A stretch of DNA of 64,000 nt. Source: an uncultured Oscillospiraceae bacterium (lineage in GTDB: Bacteria > Bacillota > Clostridia > Oscillospirales > Acutalibacteraceae). The stretch covers positions 52,806 to 116,805 of the forward strand of contig CAUGOD010000003.1 of NCBI GenBank assembly GCA_959601025.1. Reading direction: 5' to 3'. Of the stretch, positions 25,983 through 35,775 are shown in pieces; position 1 is the stretch's first letter; every line of letters starts with the position of its first letter. A program made the position numbers and the translations under genes. The notes beneath the pieces were generated by a model. That model ran no database searches. It was given only the letters and a program-made list of their open reading frames with translations, and was not told the origin of the DNA.

Positions 25983-28268
25983 TTACGCCGTCTTTACTAC
26001 CGCAAAACCGGTGGCCGGAATCGTCTGACCGTCGATCACCACAGCCTCGGCATTGTAATTGACAATCACTTTCGTCGAGTCCCCATACGTGGTCTGAACC
26101 ACATCGTCCGCCAGCTTTTCATGCGCGGTGATCGGCTGGTCGGCCACCTCTTTGAGCACGCCGTTCACGGTATTGTACTCTTCGACAGCCGATTCCATCC
26201 ACCGTTCATAATCGGCGCTGAAAAGGAAATCGCTGCGCGAGCCGATCAGTTCGGAGCTGTTGCGTCCCACCCAGGAATACATCGGCGCGGCGCCGGTCTC
26301 CAGGCATTTCAGCGCCATGGTTTCCGGATTGCTTGAAAGGTTGGTGGCGCCAATGGAGTAATTGACATAGCCGTGGAAAACAATTTGATAGAAGGGAACG
26401 TTGACGTCCACGATATCGTAGTTGCTGGAAACGGAGGGAGAATTGAGAATATGGGTCGCCCTCGTGGCCGCGTAATCCCCCGCGCCGGTCACCAGCACGT
26501 TATTCACCGATTCCAGCGTCTTATCCAGCAGGCTGCGGTAAAGATCCGGGATTTCCGAACGGCTCATGCCCTCGCTGCTCAGGTCGGAATATACCCTGTT
26601 CCCGATGGAGTCAACCGCCACACCGCTCACGCCGCGCTTGGCATAATTCTTCAGAAACTTGTCGAAGTAGCCGCTCAGGCTGGAGGGCCGGGTCAGGTAG
26701 CCGGGCGTATACCGCGTGTCGATGCTGGCGGAATCCAGTACAAACGTATACTGAGGCTGAGTGGTGTTCGCCACGTTGTTCAGCGCGTTATTGAGTTTGG
26801 AAAATCCGCCGCCGGTCTTATATACATTGGTCAGATCCACGCCGAGATACAGGCCGCCGCCGTTTTCCTTCAGCAGGCTGTTTAGCTGATCCAGCGTTTT
26901 CTGGCTGCCGACCTTGCCTTCAATCTTGGCGTTCGTCTGGATTTTGCTGTAATAGCCGTTCTGCATCCAGAAGTTGTATTTTACCACCGTGTTCATAACC
27001 CCGCCGCTGTTTAGCTGTTCGATAATCGAAACGGCATCATCAAAGGTGGTGGTAGCGATCTTGGTATCCTTGGGAATGCCAAAGAACGCCTTGGTTTTTC
27101 GGACGTACCCGTACAGATCGAGATAAAACGGAATGTCGCCCTGTTCCACACGCTGAGTCAGCCCGTCGTTGTCGATGAGGTACTGCCGATAAAGCGCCGC
27201 CATATCGGTGTACTCATTTTTTCCCGTTTCCAGGAATTCATAGCTGACCTGATAGGACTCGTTGGCGTCCGGATTCCGCTCGGAAATGGTCGTTACCTTT
27301 TCCTCAAATTCCTTCTGGAGAAGACGAACAGAACCCTGCGCACGATATTGATAGGTGGTATATGCCGTATTATAGGAAGTAGCTCTGCCGCCGGTCTGCG
27401 CCTTGATCGTCGCCCGGGCGGCGCTCTCCGTGATAATCGCCAGATAGCCGTCCTGATTGCACTTCAGACCGAAAACCGGCAGATAAATATTCTGGGACTG
27501 CGTCATGGAGGCGGTCAGCGCCGTCGAGGTGCTCATGCTCCGGTCGCTGGTGCCGTAATCATAGCCGTAAAGCAGGCCGCTGAAATCCTTGGCGGCGGTT
27601 TTGCCGCTGTTGAAATTGATCAGCGCGCCGCTGCCGTCCGGCACGAAAATATAGCCCTCGTCTTCGCTGCCGCCCGCGCCGAAATAGGGCAGGATATCAA
27701 CGGTGTTCAGCTTGTTGGTGCCGTATTCCTCGACCTCCCTGGTCAGCAGCTCCACCTGCAGGGCGGTTTCGGTGAGGGAATACTTCAGCGGGATTCGGAT
27801 TTCCTCTTTTACAAATTGATAGACAAAGATGACGGAGCCGTTCTCGACCTTACTGGTCAGCCCCTTTTTCGAAACCGAATTCATAAAGCTGGTCGCCGTC
27901 ATGACCTGGCTTTTCGCGGTCGTATAATTAATCGAAATCTGGGATTTGAGCAGCGCCTTATTGGTACCGGCGGCCACGCCGTCCTCATCGGCGGCGGGCG
28001 GGTTGGTATACCATATTTTCCCGGTGCTCAGATCCTGCACGGCCACCTCGCCGGTCGCGAGGTTCGCCATCAGCTTCAGGTTGCTGTTTTTCGCGATTTC
28101 CTGATATTCATCCAGGCTGCTGGCCGTGGCGCCGGCCGATTCGTTCGCCTCGCCCGTTTCCCCGGGGTTCGCCGCGTCCTCCGCGTGAAGAACCGGCATC
28201 GGCGCTATCGTCGCGGCCATAAGGGAAAGCGTGGCGACCAGGGACAGGATTTTTCGTTTCAGTTTCAT
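25983..28268 (-). CDS. Secreted DUF5696-type protein, putative glycosidase
   Basis: A 761-residue exported protein. The ATG at 28268 follows a strong GAGGAGG and begins a clear signal peptide (MKLKRKILSLVATLSLMAATI, cleaved near HAE). The mature part has an N-terminal beta domain (about 55-300; YIFVPDGSGALINF) and a C-terminal barrel-like part (DLYGYVRKTKAFFGIP, GVAVDSIGNRVYSDL), matching the DUF5696 group often found beside sugar ABC permeases. No enzymatic activity is established to my knowledge. No wall anchor or lipobox is seen, so it is free outside the membrane or held by a partner. The gene lies between two ABC modules. Confidence 0.75.
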   Translation of the reverse strand: MKLKRKILSLVATLSLMAATIAPMPVLHAEDAANPGETGEANESAGATASSLDEYQEIAKNSNLKLMANLATGEVAVQDLSTGKIWYTNPPAADEDGVAAGTNKALLKSQISINYTTAKSQVMTATSFMNSVSKKGLTSKVENGSVIFVYQFVKEEIRIPLKYSLTETALQVELLTREVEEYGTNKLNTVDILPYFGAGGSEDEGYIFVPDGSGALINFNSGKTAAKDFSGLLYGYDYGTSDRSMSTSTALTASMTQSQNIYLPVFGLKCNQDGYLAIITESAARATIKAQTGGRATSYNTAYTTYQYRAQGSVRLLQKEFEEKVTTISERNPDANESYQVSYEFLETGKNEYTDMAALYRQYLIDNDGLTQRVEQGDIPFYLDLYGYVRKTKAFFGIPKDTKIATTTFDDAVSIIEQLNSGGVMNTVVKYNFWMQNGYYSKIQTNAKIEGKVGSQKTLDQLNSLLKENGGGLYLGVDLTNVYKTGGGFSKLNNALNNVANTTQPQYTFVLDSASIDTRYTPGYLTRPSSLSGYFDKFLKNYAKRGVSGVAVDSIGNRVYSDLSSEGMSRSEIPDLYRSLLDKTLESVNNVLVTGAGDYAATRATHILNSPSVSSNYDIVDVNVPFYQIVFHGYVNYSIGATNLSSNPETMALKCLETGAAPMYSWVGRNSSELIGSRSDFLFSADYERWMESAVEEYNTVNGVLKEVADQPITAHEKLADDVVQTTYGDSTKVIVNYNAEAVVIDGQTIPATGFAVVKTA

Positions 28269-28281
28269 GGCGGCCACCTCC

Positions 28282-28899
28282 TCAGGAACGGAACATGATT
28301 TCACTGAAAATCGTATAAATAAACGTATACATCTGCTGGAACAGGCTGTACAGAAGCACCATCAGGAACAGCATGACGGCAATACCGAAAATCGTCAGCA
28401 GAATATTCAGGATCGTCTGCTTGAAATCCGTCTGGTGAATCTGGTACAGGCCAAAAAACATCAGCAGGCAGGACCAGGCGATTCCCACCGCCTGAAGCAG
28501 ATACAGGAAGGTCGCCATTTCCAGCGAGGTAAAATTGCTCGCCAGGATAAACAGCGCTGTAAAAATGATGTAGGGAATCAACGAATAACAGGTTACCAGC
28601 CATATCTGGCCAAGTTTTCCTTCGCCGTTCATCAGGGAGCTGACCGCCCAGTTGGATATAAACCAAAGCAGCACGCCCCCGACGGAAATGGCAAAAATCG
28701 AGATCATCGAAATTTTGTCCGGATTATTCGTGTTGAAGGAAAAGCCGGTCATCTGGGCGGAAAGAAGATTGATAAAGAAAAACAGGAAAACCACAACGGC
28801 GGAAATTCCATAAGAGCCTTTTCCGTTCCATTTGACCTCTTCAAAGCCGTTGAGCGGATGGAACATCGTGTATTTGCAGTGCTTCAGGTTTTCTCTCAT
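28282..28899 (-). CDS. Yip1-domain membrane protein
   Basis: A 205-residue integral membrane protein with about five transmembrane helices after a cytoplasmic N-terminus containing MFHPLNGFEEVKWNGKGS, a motif usual in bacterial Yip1-family proteins. The start ATG (28899) overlaps the stop of the upstream NHL gene as ATGA, so translation is coupled. An upstream in-frame ATG (28995) would lie inside the NHL gene and is rejected. Its role is not known; coupling suggests a complex with the NHL/TPR protein. Confidence 0.8.
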   Translation of the reverse strand: MRENLKHCKYTMFHPLNGFEEVKWNGKGSYGISAVVVFLFFFINLLSAQMTGFSFNTNNPDKISMISIFAISVGGVLLWFISNWAVSSLMNGEGKLGQIWLVTCYSLIPYIIFTALFILASNFTSLEMATFLYLLQAVGIAWSCLLMFFGLYQIHQTDFKQTILNILLTIFGIAVMLFLMVLLYSLFQQMYTFIYTIFSEIMFRS

Positions 28900-30356
28900 G
28901 CCGTTTTCCCTCCCCGCTTTGCTTTTCTGCGTTTCCAGAGTCTCCGGAGCACCATGATAACGATCAGCAGGAGGACGATACCGCCCACGATCCAACCGAA
29001 ATTCTCACGCATAGCGTTCAGGGAATACTCTTTGTAGGCGTCGGAATAGCCTTGCTTGTCGTTTGCCAGCTTGTAATACTTCATGGCCTCTTCGTATTCT
29101 TCCAGCTGATAATACGCTTTGCCGATGCCGGTATACGCCAGCAGGTAGTTGGCGTCCCTTTTGATGACCTCCTGCCACGGCTCGATATTCTCCTGATAGC
29201 GGCCCTCGTTATACAGCTGGATAGCGGACTGTACCGTCTCGCCGAAGGAAGTCAGCGCAAATTCGGTGATGTCGTTTTTGGTGGAATCCAGAACCAGCAG
29301 CTTATCGCCCACCCCGACGATGGAAGAGGGGGTCTGGAAAAGCCCCAGCTGATTGCCGATACCGCCGAACGCGAACATCAGAACCCCGTTCTCATCGCAT
29401 TGGTAAACCCTTCCCCGGACATTGTCCACCACGCTGATCAGGCCGTTTTCATCCACCGTGATATCCGAAAACGTGGAATTCTGATACCAAAGCCTAACGC
29501 CGCTGCCCTTCGTCCGGAAAATGTTGATCCCCAGGGGATTCAGCTTGACGATCAGATTGCTGTTGGTCGCGGACGCCGCCGCCGTAGCATAGATAAAGTC
29601 TTCATGATCCAGGTACGCATTGGAATATTCCACCGGCACAAAATTCTGCATGGTGGCGACCTGTTCGTCCGTCAGGAACAGCCTCCATATCTTCTGCACA
29701 ATCATCTTGGCCGTCATTTCCACCTTATTGGAACCGTAATAATTCAGGAAGGTACCGTCCGCATTGAGGCACATCAGGCCCTGATAAGAACCGACCGCCT
29801 GAACGTAAATTTTGCCGAAATCATCGACAACCACCTTGCTGGGCTTGTAATCCAGCCCCTCGTCCAGCAGCACCGACTCCGGTTTTCCGTAGATCGCGCT
29901 GATCTTGCCCGCCTTGTCGCAGATAATAACGCGGGCATTGCCCTGATCCGCGATGTAGACGGCATCCTTCCGGACGAAAACGCCGGTTGGGTTATTCAGC
30001 GTTACCTCCTCGCCATGATTGTCGAGAGTCTCCAGAACGGCAACCGGCTCGTAGTCGGCCGTCATCACCACAATCCGGTTATTGCCGGAGTCGGCAACGT
30101 AAAGCTCCTGTCCTTCCTCATAATAAAACAGGTCTGTCGCCGCATTGAAGTCGCCGTAGCCGAGATCACTGCCGCGAATACTCCGTTCAGGGAAATAGCC
30201 GTTCGGCGCCGGCACCGCGTTTCCCCACTTGTCGTAGGTAAACGACTGATAGGGGACTTCATACGCCGCGCCTTCCGCCGCAGAGGCCCCCATCGCGCAG
30301 CCGCTGGCAGCGACCAGCGCGCTGAGCAGACAGGCGATGATTTTCTTTATCGTCAT
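28896..30356 (-). CDS. NHL beta-propeller / TPR membrane-anchored protein
   Basis: A 486-residue exported protein. It has a signal peptide (about 1-27) containing a possible weak lipobox AASGC, then an NHL-repeat propeller (about 65-370, with repeated xLYVADSGNNRIVVM, VYIADQGNARVIICD and KLLVLDSTKNDI units). A TPR-like segment follows (about 405-445, LAYTGIGKAYYQLEEYEEAMKYY), then one C-terminal transmembrane helix (about 455-475) and a basic tail. The propeller and TPR are therefore outside, anchored at the C-terminus. Such proteins usually bind partners or glycans. Its overlap with the Yip1 gene and position between permease genes suggest an extracellular assembly around the importer. Confidence 0.8.
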   Translation of the reverse strand: MTIKKIIACLLSALVAASGCAMGASAAEGAAYEVPYQSFTYDKWGNAVPAPNGYFPERSIRGSDLGYGDFNAATDLFYYEEGQELYVADSGNNRIVVMTADYEPVAVLETLDNHGEEVTLNNPTGVFVRKDAVYIADQGNARVIICDKAGKISAIYGKPESVLLDEGLDYKPSKVVVDDFGKIYVQAVGSYQGLMCLNADGTFLNYYGSNKVEMTAKMIVQKIWRLFLTDEQVATMQNFVPVEYSNAYLDHEDFIYATAAASATNSNLIVKLNPLGINIFRTKGSGVRLWYQNSTFSDITVDENGLISVVDNVRGRVYQCDENGVLMFAFGGIGNQLGLFQTPSSIVGVGDKLLVLDSTKNDITEFALTSFGETVQSAIQLYNEGRYQENIEPWQEVIKRDANYLLAYTGIGKAYYQLEEYEEAMKYYKLANDKQGYSDAYKEYSLNAMRENFGWIVGGIVLLLIVIMVLRRLWKRRKAKRGGKTA

Positions 30357-30416
30357 AGGTGAACCAATCCTTTCTCACGGAGCTCTGGAAGACCGGGCTT
30401 TCCGAAAAAGCGCCGC

Positions 30417-31313
30417 TTATCCCTTCATGCCGGAATGCGCCATCGTTTCCATAACCGACGACTGAGAAATGATGAACACTACTACCGGTGGGATCATCAA
30501 AACCAGCGCTACGGCGGCGCCGGCGCCCGCGCGGGCGATACCGGCGGAAGCGATCTGCTGCAGAACCGTCGTCAGCGTCTTCATGGACTCATTGTAGATA
30601 TAGGTAGTGTCCACCGTACTCCACAGGGATTGGAAGGTGAAAATAACGAGCGTCAGCCACGCCGGCTTGACCATCGGCATAATCATACGGAAGAATATAC
30701 GGAATTCCGACGCGCCGTCGATCCGGGCGGATTCAATGATTTCATCCGGGATGGTTTCCATGAACTGGCGCATCAGGAACACGCCGAAGGAACCGGCCAG
30801 CACCGGCAGGATCAGGGAGGAGTAGGTGTTGATCAACCCCAGCTTCGCCATAATGATATACAGCGGAATCTGCGTGACCTCCGGTCGGAACATAATCGCC
30901 ACGACGATGACCGAATAGTAAATCGCCATTCCCTTGGTTTTCCGCTTGGCCAGCGGGTAAGCCGCCATGGACGCCACAAATATGTAGATGACCGTGCCGA
31001 GCACGGCGACAATGATGCTGTTGAAAAGGTACCGTTCAAACGGCACCCACATTTCCCCGGCCAGCTCGGCCATGGTGGAAAAGTTTTCGGTGGTGGGGTT
31101 TTTCACCCAGAAACGGGGCGGATAAAGAAAAATCTCGTTCATCGGCTTAAACGCCGTAACCACCGTATATACAATCGGCAAAAGCATAAATATGCTCGCC
31201 AGCGCCAGGAACAGGAAAACCACCACGTTACCGCCGATCGAGCGGTTGATCATCATGGCCTTGGCTTCCCGTATCCGCTTCGGCTTCTCCTTTTTGCTAG
31301 CTGCTGTTGTCAT
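30417..31313 (-). CDS. Carbohydrate ABC transporter permease, MalG type (second system)
   Basis: A 298-residue permease with six predicted transmembrane helices. The EAA loop reads IIESARIDGASEFRIFFRMIMP. It is partner of the permease at 31378 and is probably served by the large binding protein at 32340. GGGGGAAGTG precedes the ATG. It is related to, but not a close copy of, the permease at 23993. Confidence 0.93.
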   Translation of the reverse strand: MTTAASKKEKPKRIREAKAMMINRSIGGNVVVFLFLALASIFMLLPIVYTVVTAFKPMNEIFLYPPRFWVKNPTTENFSTMAELAGEMWVPFERYLFNSIIVAVLGTVIYIFVASMAAYPLAKRKTKGMAIYYSVIVVAIMFRPEVTQIPLYIIMAKLGLINTYSSLILPVLAGSFGVFLMRQFMETIPDEIIESARIDGASEFRIFFRMIMPMVKPAWLTLVIFTFQSLWSTVDTTYIYNESMKTLTTVLQQIASAGIARAGAGAAVALVLMIPPVVVFIISQSSVMETMAHSGMKG

Positions 31314-31377
31314 CCTGTCACTTCCCCCAAACTACTAGGATTGAGTCAATCTTACGAGGGCGTCCCGCGGTACTGGA

Positions 31378-32325
31378 CTAGGCGGACCATTTGCCCAGCG
31401 CCTTATTTACGACCTGATAGACGATGAACATCATCGCGAACAGGAACACGGCAACGGCGGAGGCGTAGCCCATTTCAAAACGGATGGAACCGAAGTCCAT
31501 GATATGCAAAACCATGGTATGGGTCGCGTAATCGGTGCTGGGGAACCCGGTCAGGGCCTGGCTTTGATAGCCAACGGCAAACGAGGTGGAAATGGTCATA
31601 ACCGCACCGAACAGCAGCTGCGGGGCCATCTGGGGCAGGGTTACGTACCACAGCTCGGCAAAACGGTTCCGAATGCCGTCGATAGCCGCCGCCTCATAGA
31701 GGGAACGATCCATGGACTGCAGGCCGGCGACAAACGCCAGGAAGCCGGCGCCCATGCTGAGCCAAAGCACGACCACGATAACGACGCCCATCATGTACTT
31801 GGTGTCCGTGGTCCAGAGGATGGGGTCGTTCAAAACACCCAGCTTAATAAGCGTACTGTTCAGAAGGCCGTAGGAGTCGCCGCTGAAAATATACGTCCAT
31901 ACAAAGTAGACGTTGCCCGCCAGGGTGGGCATGTAGAAAATCAAGGTCAGAAGGGAACGCAGCCCTCTCCCGAACTCATTGATCAGCCAGGCAAAGATGA
32001 AGCTCAAAATATAGCCGATCGGACCGGTGACCAGGGCGAAAATCATCGTGTTCTTCAATGCGATCAGGAATACGTCGTCATCAAAGAACATCCGCACATA
32101 ATTGTCGAAGCCCACAAAGCTCGGCGTTTCCAGCATGTTGAAATAAGTAAAGCTCAGCCCGATCGCCGCCAGAATCGGCAGGATGGTGAAAACCACGAAC
32201 AGGATGGTAAACGGCGCCAGGAATATCATGGTAGGAATCCGCGTGCGCCAGGCTTCCTTCTTCTTCCGGTTCACCAATGGCGAATCGTTTCCCCGGCCCG
32301 GGGCCGTCGCAGCTGCATTCTTCAT
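31378..32325 (-). CDS. Carbohydrate ABC transporter permease, MalF type (second system)
   Basis: A 315-residue permease with six predicted transmembrane helices and the EAA loop LYEAAAIDGIRNRFAELWYVTLP. It starts 14 bp after the stop of the large binding protein, with GAGGAGAG before its ATG, and heads the second importer module. Confidence 0.93.
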   Translation of the reverse strand: MKNAAATAPGRGNDSPLVNRKKKEAWRTRIPTMIFLAPFTILFVVFTILPILAAIGLSFTYFNMLETPSFVGFDNYVRMFFDDDVFLIALKNTMIFALVTGPIGYILSFIFAWLINEFGRGLRSLLTLIFYMPTLAGNVYFVWTYIFSGDSYGLLNSTLIKLGVLNDPILWTTDTKYMMGVVIVVVLWLSMGAGFLAFVAGLQSMDRSLYEAAAIDGIRNRFAELWYVTLPQMAPQLLFGAVMTISTSFAVGYQSQALTGFPSTDYATHTMVLHIMDFGSIRFEMGYASAVAVFLFAMMFIVYQVVNKALGKWSA

Positions 32326-32339
32326 ATCGATCGCTCTCC

Positions 32340-35306
32340 TCAGCCGTTCAGATTGAATTCTTTGCGTTTCCGGTCGATCTCCTTATTGATTTCCTTGTTG
32401 TACTTGTATAAGGATTCGCGCTCGTTTTCGTTTTTGTAAACCACCGCTCTGAACGCAAAGGAAACGTTGCGGGTAATGTAATAGTTGCCGGGTATCTGCG
32501 GAACGTCGGTAACCGACGCCCACTGCGCGCTCAGGTTGTCGGACTGGGTCTTGGTCCAGGGAAGCTGCTCAAACGCCTCGACGTTCGCGGTGGGATACCG
32601 GGCGGAGGAACCCATGTTCTGCTCCAGTTCCACGCCGAAACGGCCCTGCGCCTCCGCGCTTACCCACCATTTCAGGAATTTATAGGCGTTTTCCGGCTGC
32701 TCGGTATTCCCCAGGATGATGCAGGCGGTTCCATTGGCGGTTTCCGTATTATTCACCGTCCCATCCTCATTCAGGGTGCCGGGGATGGGAGCGATGCCCC
32801 ACAGTCCCTTCAGCTCCGGCGCCGACGCATTGAGGTAGTTGACCTGCGTGTACGGCATAATCGCCATGGGCATTTCGCCGGTACGGAAACGGCTGAAGAA
32901 GTCGAATACCAGCGGCAGGCTGTATTTCGCGTACAGGTCGGTCCAGGTTTTGAACGCAACCAGCGCCTCCGGCTCGTCAAACGCCGTCTTGGACAGGTCG
33001 TCGGTGTAGAACTGGCCGCCGTTCTGATACAGCAGCGCTTCAAACGTACGCTGGGATTCCGGAATGCCGATCAGCATATTGTTCTGCTGCAGGATCGGGA
33101 TCATCTCATAGAAATCCTGCCAGGTTTCCGGCGGCTCAAGCCCCAGCTCCTCAAACACATCCGTCCGATAGAACAGCATGTCATAGCTCTGGGTTTCGGG
33201 CAGCGCGTAATATTTGCCGTTGTATTGATAAGGAATCATGGCCGACGCCATAAACTGGCTGGTTACCTCTTCGAAATCCTCAAACTGATCGAGCTCGACC
33301 AGCGCGTTCCGCATGGCCAGGTTGACCGGCGTGTCCTTGGAAACGAAAAGCGCCGCATCCGGCCCCTTGCCGGCCAGCGTCGCCTGGATCAGGGTGGCAG
33401 AGTTGGTAACCAGGCTCAGGTTGACGCCGATCCCCTCCTGCGGAACAAAGAGGTCGTCGATCATCTTTTTCAGCAGCTGCGCCTGGTCACGGCCGGAGGA
33501 AATGCCGGTGGTCGCCAGATCGCTGGTGCTCATCCAGACTTCAAGCGGCTTGCCGCCGGCCCCGGCGCTGGCCCCGCCGATGGAGCTATAATCGTTCACA
33601 AAGGAGCCGTAGAACATCTTCGCCCGGTACGCCACCTGGCTGAAAAAATTGGTGCCGGTGGTTGGTCTAGCCTGATCCGGCGAATACAGGACGAAATAAT
33701 CCAGCTCCAACGGCTGGTCGCGCATATCGAGGACCCAGGTCGCAAGCGAGCTGACATTGCCGCGATAGGCTTCCAAACGCTTGGCGATGGTGCCCGGTTT
33801 CTTAATAAAGGCTTTCAGCTGGGCCATAATCTCGGAGATCGTCGAGGCGCCGGTGCCGTTTGCGCCATACATTTCCTCCACATCTTCCAGCGCGACGCTC
33901 AGGCTGTCCACAATGCTCTGGAAGCCCTCCATCAGGCCGGGAATTTTCTGGTCCAGAAGGAAGTCGCGGTTGGTGTCGATCGTTACACGGCTGGAATCGG
34001 CGTTAGAGCCGGTGATCATGATAATCCGGCGGTACCACATGTTCAGCTCGGAAACCGCGTCCTCCACCCGGCGGAGAATGTCGGCGACATCGCCGGTAAT
34101 CGCCCGCATGGTCAGGGTGTGATCCCCGGCTGTAAGATAAATCTTCAAAGGCGAATCGTCGCCCACCGTCTGTATATACCAGCCGCTCCGGTAGGGGAAG
34201 CGGACGTTTCCCAGCTCCTCATAAGGGATTTCCCCATCGATATAGATCGCCCGGGTGCTGTCCATGCCGCGCTTGGTATTCTGGCGAGCCTTGAAGGAAA
34301 GATAATAGTACCCGTCCTCCGGCACCGAAATGTTCCAGGTAATCTCCTGTCCAACGGTGTCCCATGTGTTTTTGCCAATGGTATTGTACAGCGTGACATA
34401 AGGATCGGAAGGAGACATACTCACGCTGCCCTTATCGTAGGTGGGGAAGAGCACGTTTGCGGATTTGGCGGCCGTTTCCTCCGCCTCATACTTCTGGTAA
34501 TAACCGCTGGAATCCTTTGCGCCCTTGGCGTTCCAGGCGGCGAGCGCCTGCTCGTAGTCTACGGTATCGGTCGCGGGATAAAACCGGATTTCGGCAAGCG
34601 CCATCGCCTCCATCTGCATTTCCAGAGACAGGGTGTGCTTCCCCTTTTCCAGATAGAATTGCAGCGGGCCGTTATACGCGCCCTTGGAATCGATCGCTTC
34701 GTAGGTCTGCCAATCGAAAATCTCCACCGCGGTGGGCCGCACCTCATTGCCCTGCGAGTCGATTTCGAAGCGGCCGTTCGTTTCCTTGCCGGCGTCTACC
34801 TCGTCGTGGAACAGGCGGGGGAAGGAGAGTGTGTCGGCGTTGGTGTAGGGGAGCTTTCCATCAATCGAAAGACCAACCTGAATATCGTTGCCTTTCATCT
34901 TGATCGGGCAGTAAACCAGCGCCAGATTATAAAGACCGGTTTCCTTCACTTCCATTTCCCAGGTCAGCCGGCCTTCCTGCGAATCCCAGAGCACCACGTT
35001 GCTTTTGCCTTCGTACTCCGAAACCGTTACGTTCGCGTTTTCGTCGCTTATGTATTCGGAAGCGTTAATCGTCAAAGATTCCTTCGGCCGGGCCGCGCCG
35101 CCGTGCTCCGCCAGATAATCGTAATAGCTGGGCGTTTCCTCGTCGCTTTCCGCCTGCTGCACGGTCACGGAGGAATCGGAGCCCGTTCCCTCGCCCGCCG
35201 TTTCTTCCGCCCCGTCCGCCGGCAGCGCCATAGCCGCCGGCAGCGACATGGTCCCGAACAACGCCAGCGCACACATCGTCGCCAACAATCGCTTCGAAAA
35301 CTTCAT
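32340..35306 (-). CDS. Giant ABC substrate-binding protein with N-terminal beta domains
   Basis: A 988-residue exported protein, more than twice the usual binding-protein length. The ATG at 35306 follows GGAGGT and starts a signal peptide ending AAMA. There is no lipobox cysteine. Residues about 60-560 form two beta-rich units (one with GLYNLALVYCPIKMKGNDIQV, one with DGYYYLSFKARQNTKRGMD) separated by an alpha-helical stretch, resembling carbohydrate-binding modules. Residues about 570-960 are a family 1 solute-binding domain (LSLVTNSATLIQATLAGKGPDAALF, PETWQDFYEMIPILQ, FLKWWVSAEAQGRFG). It probably captures polysaccharide fragments for the permeases at 31378 and 30417. How it is held at the surface is unclear. 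Confidence 0.85.
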   Translation of the reverse strand: MKFSKRLLATMCALALFGTMSLPAAMALPADGAEETAGEGTGSDSSVTVQQAESDEETPSYYDYLAEHGGAARPKESLTINASEYISDENANVTVSEYEGKSNVVLWDSQEGRLTWEMEVKETGLYNLALVYCPIKMKGNDIQVGLSIDGKLPYTNADTLSFPRLFHDEVDAGKETNGRFEIDSQGNEVRPTAVEIFDWQTYEAIDSKGAYNGPLQFYLEKGKHTLSLEMQMEAMALAEIRFYPATDTVDYEQALAAWNAKGAKDSSGYYQKYEAEETAAKSANVLFPTYDKGSVSMSPSDPYVTLYNTIGKNTWDTVGQEITWNISVPEDGYYYLSFKARQNTKRGMDSTRAIYIDGEIPYEELGNVRFPYRSGWYIQTVGDDSPLKIYLTAGDHTLTMRAITGDVADILRRVEDAVSELNMWYRRIIMITGSNADSSRVTIDTNRDFLLDQKIPGLMEGFQSIVDSLSVALEDVEEMYGANGTGASTISEIMAQLKAFIKKPGTIAKRLEAYRGNVSSLATWVLDMRDQPLELDYFVLYSPDQARPTTGTNFFSQVAYRAKMFYGSFVNDYSSIGGASAGAGGKPLEVWMSTSDLATTGISSGRDQAQLLKKMIDDLFVPQEGIGVNLSLVTNSATLIQATLAGKGPDAALFVSKDTPVNLAMRNALVELDQFEDFEEVTSQFMASAMIPYQYNGKYYALPETQSYDMLFYRTDVFEELGLEPPETWQDFYEMIPILQQNNMLIGIPESQRTFEALLYQNGGQFYTDDLSKTAFDEPEALVAFKTWTDLYAKYSLPLVFDFFSRFRTGEMPMAIMPYTQVNYLNASAPELKGLWGIAPIPGTLNEDGTVNNTETANGTACIILGNTEQPENAYKFLKWWVSAEAQGRFGVELEQNMGSSARYPTANVEAFEQLPWTKTQSDNLSAQWASVTDVPQIPGNYYITRNVSFAFRAVVYKNENERESLYKYNKEINKEIDRKRKEFNLNG

Positions 35307-35396
35307 AACCGGTACCTCCGAATTTGTAATAATGGACAGGCGGTTTTCGCCGGGCCAAAATAGCGGATTCTCACCGCGCAAAAGCGCTTTTCAAGG

Positions 35397-35408
35397 GTAA
35401 TCGTTTAC
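35397..35408. promoter_or_regulatory. Operator before the giant binding protein
   Basis: GTAATCGTTTAC, identical to the site in the LacI-gene promoter (1491-1502). It lies 90 bp upstream of the start codon, within the leader of the promoter at 35748-35775 or next to an unrecognised closer promoter. Confidence 0.6.
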
Positions 35409-35747
35409 TCTTAAAAAGCCTGCTCGCTCTTGTTTTTCTGCTTCCATTGTATTTGCTGTATTTACCGGAGCCGTCCTTTGTGGAAGATTGCCTGTCTGTC
35501 CCGCGTCTTACGCCGTCTTCCGGCAAAGAAGCGCCCGGCTTCTCAAATTCCTTTGGTTATCTTGCACAGCCGTTTTCCCGAATTCCCAGGAATTATGCGC
35601 CCCGCCCAAAAAAGGATATCGTTATCCCACACGGACAAACCGTCTGAAAAACCACGTCTCGATCCCCTTTCGAGCGGCGTGGAAGGCCAAGCGACATCGT
35701 TTACTCAGCCAGACAAACCTCCCCGTACGGCACGGTATCTATTATCA

Positions 35748-35775
35748 TTATAGTCAACTTTACCTAAAAGTCAAC
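35748..35775 (-). promoter_or_regulatory. Sigma-A promoter of the ABC operon
   Basis: Minus-strand -35 TTGACT (35770-35775), 16-bp spacer, -10 TATAAT (35748-35753). A partial operator (GACATCGTTTAC, 35693-35704) follows about 45 bp downstream. The leader to the start codon would be about 435 nt. Confidence 0.65.
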
